The notes under the pieces: generated by a model
The model's database searches: none
What the model was told of the DNA's origin: nothing
Seen by the model: only the letters and a program-made list of their open reading frames with translations
Shown: one piece after another, positions 44,021-54,725 of the stretch
Layout: the number at the start of each line of letters is the position of its first letter
Numbering within the stretch: position 1 is the first letter of the stretch
NCBI RefSeq assembly: GCF_033958435.1
Contig: NC_134161.1
Span: 7,502,001-7,566,000, forward strand
Length of the DNA stretch: 64,000 nucleotides
Source of the DNA: Carettochelys insculpta
Lineage: Eukaryota; Chordata; Testudines; Carettochelyidae
Direction of reading: 5' to 3'
Made by a program: the position numbers and the translations under genes

Positions 44021-44689
44021 AGTAAAGAACTCTGTCACTCCTCAGATGTGTAATTCGAAGGTGGGGAGATAGAGGGAGGCAGAAACTGTATCAGGAGCCA
44101 ACATTAGAAATTGAGAGAACAAGTGATTTGTTTGTGTATTTATTTATTTTGTGGTTAACTGATTAAAAATGGATTGGCATAAAATCCAAGTTTTTGTTTC
44201 AGTTTCAGGAAGGTTTATTTCACGGCGGGCCAAACAAAACATTTTTACTCAGGGAGGATCCAATTTTTCTTCTTTGGCTGAAACTGTTGGCTGAATTTGG
44301 TCAGAATTTGCGAATAGTTGCAGTGCCCTGAAAAATATATACACTTGCTGAAAAAAAATTCTCTCTGCTCTAGTCATCATTGTTACAGAGGCAAGCTTCT
44401 ATTACAAATTATTAGAGATGAAATATATTGTTTGTTTTGACATTAATGTGAAGAAATTGCATTTGTAAAATTATTTTCCCCAGTTTTAGAGCTTTTTAGT
44501 GATTTTATAACTTTGATGGGTTTTTTTTTACCAAAAAGAATAAACAGCCGTCAAATATGACAAACTGATGGGCCATAATGTTCTAATCATGGAGGATGTA
44601 GTTTTGAGAGAGAACAAAAGAAAAATTGCAGTCTATAAGGTTTTTAAGAAAATCACTTTTGTTTATGCTGATTACAATTCTTTATTATT
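44021..44689. other. AT-rich, no gene
   Basis: Strongly AT-rich with T runs. No repeat family recognised apart from a GTTTCAGTTTCAGG word. Confidence 0.4.
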
Positions 44690-44870
44690 TGTAACACTTT
44701 GCACTTGAAAGCAGTAACTCAGTGTTTTATGTATGTGAGTTAACACGAGTATCACCATTTACATAAGAGGAGACTAAGGCATAGAAATTCAGTGACTTTT
44801 CCATTACCAGACAGGAGGGTCATGACTGAGCTGGGCACAGAACTTCATTCCCTACTTATAGAACTATGTA
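44690..44870 (-). repeat. MIR/CORE-SINE relic
   Basis: CATTTACATAAGAGGAGAC, AATTCAGTGACTTTTCC and CTGAGCTGGGCACAGAAC are minus-strand MIR core. Confidence 0.55.
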
Positions 44871-45095
44871 CTTCAGGGATATACAGATGTTTTGCATCAA
44901 TTTTGGGGCACAGGCAGCAGCTGCTTCGTGTCCACTGGTAAGTCAAACACCTCCGAGAAAAATATCTAGCAATTAGCAGAAGAACAAGAAGTCCTGTCAA
45001 GTGTCGGAGGGGCAGTCGTGTTAGTCTGGATCTGTAACCGCAACGAAGGGTCCTGTGGCACCTTATAGACTAACAGAAAAGTTTTGAGCGTGAGC

Positions 45096-45123
45096 TTTCG
45101 TGAGCACAGACTCGCTTCATCAG
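45096..45123 (-). ncRNA. Hammerhead-ribozyme-like core in PLE A tail
   Basis: Minus strand: CUGAUGA (45117-45123), hairpin GCGAG-UCUGUG-CUCAC, then GAAA (45096-45099). Compared with GCGGG/CCCAC at 37844, a G-C pair becomes A-U, preserving stem II; the C-A mismatch is shared. Downstream GGUGC can pair with upstream GCACC, a possible stem I. Confidence 0.55.
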
Positions 45124-45198
45124 GTGCTGGTCTTGGAAATCTGCAGGGCCAGGAATAAATAAGCCAGAGCAAGGCTGGGGATAACAAGGTTAGCTCAG

Positions 45199-45702
45199 TC
45201 AGCAAGGGTGAGGCTTACTACCAGCAGTGGATCTGGAGGTGTGAACACCAAGGGAGGGGAAGCTGCTTCTGTATTTAGCCAGTCGTTCGCAGTCTTTGTT
45301 TAAGCCTGAGCTGAGGGCGTCGAATTTGCAGATGAATTGTAGCTCAGAAATTTCTCTTTGGAATCTGGTCCTGAAATTTCTGTGCTGTAGGATAGCTACT
45401 TTTAAGTCTGCTACTGTGTGGCCTGGGAGATTGACGTGCTCTCCCATGGGTTTTGGTACATTGCCATTTCTGATGTCTGATTTGTGTGCGTTTATTCTTT
45501 TACGTAGAGACTGTCCAGTTTGTCCGATGTATATAGCAGAGGGGCATTGCTGGCACATGATGGCATAAATTATATTGGTAGATGTGCAGCTGAATGAACA
45601 CACGATGGTGTGGCTGATCTGGTTAGGTCCTGTAATGGTGTTGCTGGTGTAGATATGTGGGCAGAGCTGGCAACGAGGTTTGTTGCATGGATGGGTCCCT
45701 GA
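45199..45702 (-). pseudogene. PLE GIY-YIG endonuclease domain A, 5'-truncated
   Basis: This is the C-terminal endonuclease domain of a Penelope-like reverse transcriptase. The open frame begins before any ATG: CNKPRCQLCPHIYTSN and SHTIVCSFSCTS lie upstream of the catalytic part. It continues with NIIYAIMCQQCP, the YIG motif in AIYIGQTGQSLRKRINAHKS, GEHVNLPGH with the expected Glu, and ISELQFICKFD. The arginine in LRKR and the following histidine fit the family pattern. The domain would nick target DNA for retrotransposition. The reverse transcriptase is missing, so it cannot act alone. No stop interrupts the 168-codon frame, which suggests a fairly young copy. Confidence 0.88.
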
Positions 45703-45712
45703 GTTAGAGTGA

Positions 45713-46430
45713 CTAACTAGAGTCCTCTGGCACCTTCTAGACTAACAAAGACCCGCTTCATCAGATGCATGAGTAGCCAGGGGAAGGGGTCAGAGGAGTA
45801 TTTAAAGAGCGGGGTCCCAGTAAAAGGGAGGGCCAGAGCTGATAAGGTCTATTCAATCAGGGTTGAAATATCCTATTATCAGTAGTATAAACCAAGAGAG
45901 GAGAAAAAGCAAGTCAGATCAGTCAGGGGGGATGTGGCCCATTGTCAGATTCTAATGTGGAGGTGTGAACTTCCAGCACAGAGAAACTGCTTTTGTAAGG
46001 GGCCAGCCACTCACTGTCTCTGTTTAGTCCTTGGTTGGTGGAGTCAAATTTGCAAATGAATTGCAGCTCAGAGATTTCTCTCTCCATTTTATTTCTGAAA
46101 TTTTTTTGTTGTAGGGCAGCTACTTCTAAATCTGTTACTGAGCGTCCAGGGAGATTGAAATGTTCTCCTCCAGGTTTGTGTACATTGCCATTCCTGATGT
46201 CTGATTTATGTCCATTAATTCTTTTACGTAGAGACTGTCCAGTTTGGCCAATGTAAATTGCAGTGGGGCATTGCTGGCACATTATGGCATATATTATATT
46301 AGTAGATGTACAGGTAAAGGAGCCCCGATGGTATGGTTGATGTTAGGTCCTGTGATGACATCACAGGTGTAAATACGTGAGCAGAGTTGGCAGCGAGGTT
46401 TGTTGCAGGTAGCAACAACAATTAGCAATT
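45713..46430 (-). mobile_element. Penelope-like element B, 3' half
   Basis: Same orientation and order as element A: a GIY-YIG frame (45923-46282), a spacer, then a shortened tail (CATCTGATGAAGCGGGTC, directly joined to TTAGTCTAGAAGGTGCC) with the GAAA half of the core deleted. It ends upstream at GTTTGTTGC, almost the same position where A ends. Confidence 0.85.
45923..46282 (-). pseudogene. PLE GIY-YIG endonuclease domain B, frame-broken upstream
   Basis: 119 codons from MCQQCPTAIYIG through GEHFNLPGR and REISELQFICKFD. By eye roughly two thirds of residues match domain A. The YIG motif, Arg (LRKR) and Glu (GEHF) are kept. Upstream, a small deletion near 46340 relative to A shifts the frame, so the Cys-rich linker is out of frame. 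Amino-acid differences are spread along the domain, so A and B are different PLE copies rather than one recent duplication. Confidence 0.85.
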
Positions 46431-46841
46431 ATGCTTAGCCTTGAGATTTAAGGTTTCCCAGGTATCTGGGAGAGATGAGGGACCTAGCGTTACATCGATA
46501 GGGTCAGGCTGTGCTGTTTAAGATCAGGATGTTTGGATTCATCTTGAGTAGTTAATAAAGAAAAACAGGCTTTCTGAAGCACATAAAGATTGCATCTGCA
46601 TATGCACATGAGACCATGAGTCCCGACTATTGGCGCCATTATAGGCTCTTCCATAAACTATGTGTTTGTAGGATCGGTGGCATGTAAGAGGCAAAGAGGA
46701 CTTGCAGCGTGGTATGAAACATCCTGGGCTGCTGTTAGCTTGATTACTACGAAGAGGCAAGTGGCTGACACATCAAGGTTGGCAGTTAGCCTGTAGCAAG
46801 TATACAGACACGTACAGTCTTTTCTGATCCTGGCTGTCTGA
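46431..46841. other. No recognisable gene or repeat
   Basis: Short unique spacer between PLE B and the palindromic MITE. Confidence 0.4.
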
Positions 46842-47262
46842 GGCTACGTCTACACTAGCCAAAAACTTCAAAATGGCCATGCAAATGGCCATTTCAAAGT
46901 TTACTAATGAAGCGCTGAAATACATATTCAGCGCCTCATTAGCATGCGGGGGGCCGCAGCACTTCAAAATTGATGCGGCTCGTCCAGACGGGGCTCCTTT
47001 TCGAAAGGACCCCACCTACTTCGAAGTCTCCTTATTCCTATGAGCAGATGGGTATAAGGGGACCTCGAAGTAGGCGGGGTCCTTTCGAAAAGGAGCCCCA
47101 TCAGGACGAGCCGCGCGGCGGCGAGCTGCGTCAATTTCAAAGTGCCACGGCCGCCCGCATGCTAATGAGGCGCTGAATATGTATTTCAGCGCTTCATTAG
47201 TAAACTTTGAAATGGCCATTTGCGTGGCCATTTCGAAGTTTTTGGCTAGTGTAGACATGGCC
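46842..47262. repeat. Near-complete palindromic MITE, PIF/Harbinger-like
   Basis: The left end GGCTACGTCTACACTAGCC and the reverse complement of the right end, GGCCATGTCTACACTAGCC, match at all but three positions. Inverted similarity continues inward for about 190 bp per arm (CCATTTCAAAGTTTACTAATG, GCGCCTCATTAGCATG, GGACCCCACCTACTTCGAAG are mirrored). TGA flanks both sides (46839-46841 and 47263-47265). No transposase frame. Confidence 0.85.
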
Positions 47263-47889
47263 TGAGAGTGCAGAACCACAAGCGGGAGGGAAGAAAGCTA
47301 CTTTCTAATGCAGCTGATCCTATAGGAAGTCAACCAGTCCTCTCTGGGCCATATTGCTGGACCTAAGGGTGCTGCTGCACCCCCTACCTTGAAGTTGTAT
47401 CCACCATATACTGTGTTTACAGTTTGGCTCAATGACACTCAGCCCACCAATATACCCATTGTTCCTGAATCCCTGCTCTGGGCTGCTGGCCCTTCCTGGT
47501 CTCCCCTTGCCAACCTCAACAGATGCGGGGGGAGTGGTCTGTAGAAGGACGCCTGAAGTCACATCGGTCTGATTTCATACAGGGTCTCACAGGCCCCTAT
47601 TCCTTGTTGTACTGAGGGTACGGCTGTACTGGAGACTGAACATACAAGTCACCGAGGTTCAGATGGGTTAAGCAGCTCTGAAACACTTTTGTGTGAACTT
47701 GCTGAGTTACTAAACTGGACTAGAAATTTGCTGGGATGAGCCGTTCCATAACATCACCTGTCAGAGTCGAGAGCTGGTACAATATGAGGATGAAATACAG
47801 GCTCTGTTCTAAGTCAATGACAAGTCTTTCATCGACTTCCGGGGGACAAGGATTTCACCTTCGCTTGAATTTTATTGTCAACTGAGAGG
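47263..47889. other. No recognisable gene or repeat
   Basis: An 80-codon minus ORF (47320-47562) lacks a domain. Confidence 0.4.
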
Positions 47890-48145
47890 GGAGCAAGAAA
47901 GAGCAATGGTAAAGACTGGAAATAAGCCTAAATTCTTGACCATGAAGTTAATTAACTATTGGAACAACTTATCAAGGGTTCTGGTGGATTCTCCCTGATA
48001 TGTAAATGAAGATTGGAGTTTTTTTTCCAAAAGATCTGCTGTGGTTCGAAGAGAAGTTATTTGGGACAGGCCTATGTTATGCACAAGGTCGGATGAGATG
48101 ATCAGAGCGGTGCCCTCTGGTCTTGGGGAGTAAGATCTCCTTGCA
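47890..48145 (+). repeat. CR1-type LINE 3' end
   Basis: AATTAACTATTGGAACAAC, CAAGGGTTCTGGTGGATTC, CAAAAGATCTGCTGTGG and GGTCGGATGAGATGATCAG then GTGCCCTCTGGTCTTGG are in CR1 3'-end order. The terminal repeats are lost. Confidence 0.7.
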
Positions 48146-48469
48146 GACGGAACATTTTGTGTATCTGTGTGTGCGTGTGTGTGTGTTCACCTCCTGTAAA
48201 AGCCTGCCTGGAACTGGACAAAAGATGTCTCCCTGACTCTTCAGATAATGAAGTCTTAGAAGTTTAAAGGTGCAGTGTACAAAAGAAATCCCCAAAATCA
48301 TGACAGTAAAAGCTAACTACACTACATATACATACAGAACCAGAAAGACTTAATGTAGCGGCCCTCTGAAGAAGGTGGTGCGAGAGAGCACCGTTCTATT
48401 TATGTGCCTTTCTGATGGGCACACTGCTCAGTCTGTTGTTTGATGTTCAAACTTCATCTCATCGGTGAC
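48146..48469. other. No gene; short (TG)n
   Basis: (TG)n at about 48166-48185 within GTGTATCTGTGTGTGCG. The rest is unique. Confidence 0.5.
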
Positions 48470-48700
48470 AATCTCATCTGATCATTAATAATACAATAAT
48501 GAAATAGCAACTGGAGAGACACTTGGATAATCATTTGAGGAAAGGCTCATTAGTGCTGCAGAACAATTGCTGCCTGGTAAGAGCAGAGCCCAGGAAATTT
48601 CAATTAAAGCTGGAACTTTGTTGCAGTTTCATTTTATTTCCTGCCAGCCAGCGGATGGTGTAATTACAATCAGCCGAACCTGTGCAACGCGGAACGTTCC
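48470..48700. other. Candidate conserved non-coding element
   Basis: CATTAATAATACAATAATG, GGATAATCATTTGAGG, TTCAATTAAAGCTGG and GTGTAATTACAATCAGCC give many ATTA sites in a repeat-free block. Function and conservation are inference only. Confidence 0.3.
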
Positions 48701-50154
48701 CTAGGGCCAAGAAGGAAACTAAGTCTGTGTTTATTCAGTCCTATCTTTTGCCTGCTGCTTTGCTGATAAATCTCAGGAGGAAAACAGACTTCTGCAGATA
48801 CACGCTTCCTGTGTGGTCAGGCCTGTTCCATTACTGCATTGCCAGCACAAGCTTGGATCCTGCCCAGACCTGACATGGGTCTGCTTTGTAGAGGAGGGAC
48901 AGAGGTGGTCTTCTCTCCCAGCAGCTGAGGGACAGGAGGTCAATCTACCAGTATTTCTTCCACTTCCCCAAAGACACCTGCCACTCTGGACATGTGACTG
49001 ATGATTGCCCGGAAGGGGGGGCTGCATGCATTTCGCTGACGTAGGCAGGTGGGCTGCATGCTGGGCTGCTGGACTTGGCCCATAGCTGACCCCTGCCTGG
49101 ATCTAGAAGGGCCAGCTGTCCCTGAGGAGAAGGTGAAGTCTGCAGTCATGTGCTTTTCCAGTTGCTGCAGCTCCTATGCGTTCTTCTAAGAAAGACTGAC
49201 TCATTCCTCAGGTGGGTCTCCTTTTCTCCACACTGCCCTGAGACTACCTTTTGGATGCAGTGACCACATTGTCTCTAGCCAGCTAAGTTTTATACCATAC
49301 CCATCATGATAGCATCTGAACACCCAAATCTGACATTCTGTACTCTTGTGGTTATTAAGAACCCATGGTCCTTTGCCTGAGTGTTAACCCAGTCTCCTGG
49401 CCAAATTCTGATATAACAAGCTATATCTTTACACTTCAGGTTCCCTTTGTACTTTAAGGTGGAGGCAGTATCCTCCTTCACTTTTTGTCCTAAACTCTGA
49501 TGCAATGCTCTTGAACTGCTGCCTCAGAGGTAGCAGCATTCCGCTGATGGATAAAGTGATCCCAATCTTCAAACTGTGCTGACTGATATGTCTGAAGGAA
49601 CGTTACGTGCATGCTCCATACCACATATTATTGGAAAAGTATTATGTTATTGCAAGCTTGCAATGACCTATGTGAATACATCATGGCTACATGGCTCTTT
49701 GTGGGAGCAGAAGGGATAGAAACCAAATTCCTCTGCTGTAAAAGCTCAGGACTCTTCCTTCTGAACTAAAGACAACTTTCCTTAGTTCACTTGCCATACA
49801 GGGTCTATGACTCACAGGTGCTTTGTTCTGATCTTGTGCACAGGAAGGCAGTGGTGTCACGAAGGCAATAACCAGACTGTCTTCTGTGTAATATACACCA
49901 GCCTCCATGTGCTATCTAGAGTTTCCTTCTCTCCATGAAGTGTACTGATGGTAAAAGAATGCATAATGGCCGGTGAAAGGAGCTTGGCTGGTGGTAGGAT
50001 TGACTTGTCCCCAGTACATTGAAAGGAAATCAGTGTGCAAACAGGCACATGAGGGTATGCTGGCTGCTCAAGCCATGGACCGAGACCACGTTTCACAGTT
50101 GAATCAATATCAGCAGGAGTCCAGTGGCAAACTCACCGGGCGGGGAGGGGGGAT
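48701..50154. other. No recognisable gene or repeat
   Basis: Overlapping ORFs of 62-84 codons without domains. Confidence 0.4.
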
Positions 50155-50400
50155 TAAAAAAAAACCTCAAAATCCATTAATACCAAGTTTTATTTGTGGA
50201 ACTGATCATTTTATGCAAATGATGTGTGCTCTCAGAGAAGAGGCCTATTTAGCAGTTCCCTGTGGAGACAGCCACTGGGACGCCTGTGAATTAAAAGAGG
50301 CTTGTTCACCAGCTTATCTCCTTTTTAATCGTACATTGCTGTTCTGTAAGCAACAAGCCGTCTCTTAGAAAACTGGGACGACAGGTTAACATGCCTCCAC
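50155..50400. other. Candidate conserved non-coding element with an octamer site
   Basis: TTATGCAAATGATG contains a perfect POU/Oct octamer, ATGCAAAT (50213-50220). CCATTAATACC and TGAATTAAAAG lie nearby. The stretch is repeat-free. A regulatory role is inferred, not shown. Confidence 0.3.
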
Positions 50401-53400
50401 CAGACCGTAATATTGAGCTTGGCTCTCACACAATGCTAAGAAGTTGGAGAGCTCAGGGTCTATTGCGGCTGTTCACCCTAGGTCAAGGGTGAGTGAACTT
50501 TTTTATATGTGGCTGGACTTTTGGTCCCTGCAATTAGCATGCCCCTCCATCAACCCATCTAATGTCATCCAAACTGATGGAAATTTTGGTTATGTTCATA
50601 TTAAAAAAAACAAAAACCTTTCAGCATGTGAAAGAAGATGTCTGTACAATGTAAAATCTTTATTAATCAGTATATAAATGTGAACACACAGACATAAAAC
50701 AGTAACCTATTTCAACATTTTGAATGCCATTTGGGGGTCCTGCCAGGGGCTGGTGGCAGTTGGGCCAGTGGCTGGGAATGGATCTTGTGAGGTTGGGCCA
50801 GCATCCAGAATGGGAGCCTGGTGGATGGGGTAAAGTATGGAGGCTGGCAGCAGTGGGGCCAATGCTGAGCTCCCTTGGGCTGGCAAACTCCTTGGTCAGG
50901 TCCCAAGGGTGCTGGGTCAGGGAAGTCCAACCTGTAGTACTACTCCTGCCGACACGGTGGGGTCATTAACAGCCAGGACTTCTGCTTCCTCTCCTATTTG
51001 GATGACAGCAGCGCTGGCAAGGTAGTGCTGGTGGATTTGGTTTGCTACTGAGTCGGAAGAAGAAAAACCTCTTCTGAGGATGCCCCTTCTTGCTGCACTG
51101 GGCTGCTCCTTGCCAGTCTGCTCCTGACCCTGCCCTGCTTTGTGTGAGCTCTGACTGGTGAGCAGTGATAGCTGCAGGCAGGAAGCGTGCTTTCCAGGGA
51201 AAATAGCCACAGGTATTTTATTTAAACAGAGTCTCACACCCATCAGGAGAGAGCGAGTGAGAGCAAGTCCTTTTGTTTATCCCTGTTCTCCAAATGTGCT
51301 GAGCACATGCTGTCATCTCTCTCATTGTAAAACGTCTCATGGGGTAGCTGTGTCTCTCTTAGGGTTTTGCCCTGACCACTGAGGTTACAGTGACTCTAAC
51401 TGAGGAGGTGGATTTTATTCTGCAATATAATAGGCCAAACCCATCCCTGGCGTGGGATTATCAGGGTTCTAAAATGCTTTGTTGGCAGAGAGAAAGAGTG
51501 CACTGGTTTCAGCTAAATTTCCACCCGGGATAAAATTTGGCTGATCCACACATCTTTTCTTCCACCACTTCTCAGATTGCTGTTGAAACCAGAGACCCCT
51601 GAGGGCCATTCCCACCAGGAAAGTGAATGAGAGGTCAGTTGCTGGTAAAAGGACCTGGCCTTTGAAGGCCAGGGCACAGGGTTCTCAGGCTTTCTAGTTC
51701 AAGGAGAGTTCTTGTGCCAGTCCTCTGAGGTTCTAGAGTTTTCTCTTCCTACAGCCTGGTTCATCTGCATCATCAAGAGCGTGAGGAACTGGAGTGGGTA
51801 CAGGAAGCTTCCTTCTGCCCAGCTACTCCTGCCGCAAGGACTGATAGATTCTCATGGGCCTACTAACAGCAAGAAGGATTTTAGGGCTTATTCCTGCAAA
51901 TCCATCCTTAGCCTTCATCGCATGCTAGGAAGTGCAATCAAGGTGGAATGAAGGGTACTCAACCGCCTGTATCACAAACACAGGCATCCTGCTTGTTAAC
52001 TCCTCTATCATCCCCTGCTAATTATTGCCTTTAACGATTGGATGAAGATCAGACAACAGAATGCCCCTCCAGGGAATGAGTGGGGAGAAAGTTTGCCCCA
52101 GCCCTGCTGTTAAGCAGTCTGGCATAAACACGGCTTCTGTTACCTGTAGGTAAGCAGAGGCAAAGTCAAGGGCATGACTGGGGGTGGTAGCCTGGCATGT
52201 GTGGACTTTAGTCCACAAGCACATCTGGAAAAATAAACCATCTTGTGAACTTGCATGGAAAATCCACCCTGAAAACCTCCTCTTCAATGTGAGAAGGGCA
52301 GACAAGGAGGCTGCCCCTCCAGTGACTGAGGCAAGAGCTATTCCCACTGATATCTTTTGCTGATCTGCAATTTGGGTGTCAGACTTTTAGAACACAAAAG
52401 GATTTTTTTTTCCATGGCTGAGATATATGTCCCATGAAACTCAGCTTCTCACATAATTTAATCGAACAGGAAGCAGGGGGAAGGAGGTCAAAAACCCAAC
52501 AACAGAAACAAAACCCTAAATTCCACATAAAAACAGATAAAAGCAAGTGACTTAAAAGCTCTCATTGAGCCCTATTTGGGAATGAAAGAAAAAAAAAAGC
52601 ATGGGGGGGCGGTGAATTTAATGTGCTCACAAACTCTCCTGCCCATGTATCCTTCTCAGCAGAGGGTCAGAAATGGTCAGTCCTGGCTGGGTCAGGGCTA
52701 CAGTCAGACGGACACAGATTATGGGAGACAGCAGTGAGAGGGAAAGCACAGGGACAGAAGGGCAGTCCTACCCCATGGAGTAACCCTCCCCAGAGTTTTC
52801 TAGATACATTGCCTGCCTTCTGTTTGCACCCAGAAATCAAACAGACGGTAACATTTGAAAGGATACATACCTTAAAATACCTTCAGTGCTTGTCGGATTT
52901 TGTGGTAAGAGGATTGTGTTTCATTACACAGTGGTAAGGTTTTAGGATTCCTTTGGGGGAGGTGGGTGGCTGGGAGCAGAGGACAAAGCAGGAGAGAAAA
53001 TAGTCTTTGCCCGGGCTCCTTCATTCACTGGAACTGTGCAGATAGCAATCTGCCCAGAGCCAGCCATCAGTAAAGCACACCCGTACGACCACATCTGTCT
53101 CAATCTGTCTGCAGAGAGGCGTCTATCTGAGGCAGAGGGCAGAGAAAACGAAATGGCAAGGAAAGGATGACTCAGCCTCGGCAATATATAACTCTGCTTC
53201 TCCGCTGAGGCTGGGTGTGCGCCTGTGCCACCCAAGGATTGAGAGTCATCCTTGCTGTGGTGTCTGTTGCTACCATGACCCTGGTGTCACCAAATGGCTT
53301 GGGACCTAGCGTTCCCCAAGAAGCTGATGAAGGAATATTTTCAGCACAGCTTTGCACACAATCACTTCACCTCTGTCTCTTGGCTTCTGTTGCTCCATTT

Positions 53401-54601
53401 TACAGCAGGCGTACATAACAGGCCTGTTTGTGAGGCTCAATTCATGTTTCCTCTGAGCTTTCAGATCTTCAGGTGAAAAGCTGAAAGAAAACCTGTGTTG
53501 TTATTACCAGAAGAATCAGGCAAATCAAAATCCTGAGCGCATGCTGTACACTACAGAGATGAAAAGCCCTGGAGATGAAAAGCACTATAAAAGTGCGAAG
53601 CACTATTACTATAAATCAATAGAGGCAGCTTTTGTCTTAAGAATTCTGCCTTCCCCTCTCTCTCGTCAGCTCCCGCCTCAGAGCTGCATTTCAACCATTT
53701 GGGCCAGGATCAAAATGCACACCCACCTCTGTTATTTCTAATCTGACTCTCTCAACAGGCAAATGTTAAACATCCTACTCAGACAGGGCTTCTATTTAAC
53801 AAGATGCCTTTCCTCGTTGTCACCATTTTTTCATTTCATCTTTCAAAGTCATAATTATCTACTATTGATGTTCCCATCATTACAGTGTTCACATGAAGAC
53901 AGGGTGTGTGTGTGTCCCCCGCAGAGACCTGGAGGCAAAAAATTAATATAATATTTATTCAGAATTGATTACAACCTGATGGTGCCCCCAGCCGGTAGTG
54001 TCTTACACGGTCAAGGGACTGAGTAAAGTTGTCCTTGAGGTTTCATCCACACCCATGCCCATTTTTAATCTTTGTTATGAGTTAAAAGAACAGTTAAGAA
54101 AATGCGTGTCTAGCCCTGAAGGGATGCAAGATGGGAGAGAGTGACTGTTTCTGGATGCTGTGTTAGCCCATCGCTGTGAGAAAGAAGGCTGCTTGCTCTG
54201 GTGTCCACGTAATGGAACTGCTGGGAAAGATGGTTGCCAAATCTAGAACTGTGGAGATGGGGAGTTGTCTGCCTTTTCCAGATATCTTAACTCCAGAACT
54301 ATAAGGAAGATGGTAGCCACCTTTTGGTAATATGTAGCTGAATGACTGCAGGAAGTGGCTGCTAGTTGTAGACAGCCTGGATCAGATCTGGCACAACAAA
54401 TTTGTTGTGTGCTGCATAGAAGGTACAAAGACAACTCCAAGCCACTAGAGACTGGCCTTGAAGAATTGCTCCTGCTTGAGGAAATCGGCCAATGCAAAGC
54501 TGTCAAGGGCAGCTCCATTGCCCAAGAACTCCACCACCTGAGGGGGCAGGGAAGGGGACAATGTCAGAAGAGGTGGGGAAAAAAGGAAGGGGCCCAAAGG
54601 A
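50401..54601. other. Long stretch without genes
   Basis: ORFs up to 131 codons, all without domains and mostly overlapped by antisense ORFs. A GGCTGG/GGGCCAG-rich stretch lies at 50730-50910, and a short GT run at 53907. Near 50475 a degenerate hAT-type end may exist, not called. Confidence 0.45.
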
Positions 54602-54725
54602 GCAATGTTCCCTCTAATCTTTTCCTCCCGGGGTGGATTTTTTCCATTCATGGGCAGAATAAATTTTGATGTGCACCAGGGCATGTGTGAATGTGCCCCC
54701 ATTGGGGCTGAGAAACAATGAATCG
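54602..54725 (+). repeat. GTGGGCAGAATAAATT repeat, copy 2
   Basis: GCAATGTTCCCTCTAATC, TTTTCCATTCATGGGCAG, AATAAATTTTGATGTGC and CCAGGGCATGTGTGAATG. The copy at 39738 shares the second half. Confidence 0.6.

Larger units (their letters stand above)
44999..45712 (-). mobile_element. Penelope-like element A, 3' half
   Basis: From right to left on the minus strand: a GIY-YIG frame (45199-45702), a short spacer, the ribozyme-like tail core (45096-45123), TCTGTTAGTCTATAAGGTGC and the terminal GACTAACACGACTGCCCC. The reverse-transcriptase part is absent; sequence stops where element B's tail begins. Confidence 0.85.

Noticed and set aside
45296..46256. Plus-strand ORFs opposite the GIY-YIG frames
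   Set aside because: They are antisense shadows of the endonuclease-coding frames.
46842..47262. CRISPR array or phage attachment site
   Set aside because: Vertebrate context; the symmetry is one inverted repeat, not spaced direct repeats.
50475..50680. hAT end near AAGGGTGAGTGAAC
   Set aside because: Only a weak match to CAGGGGTGGGCAAAC and no second end found.
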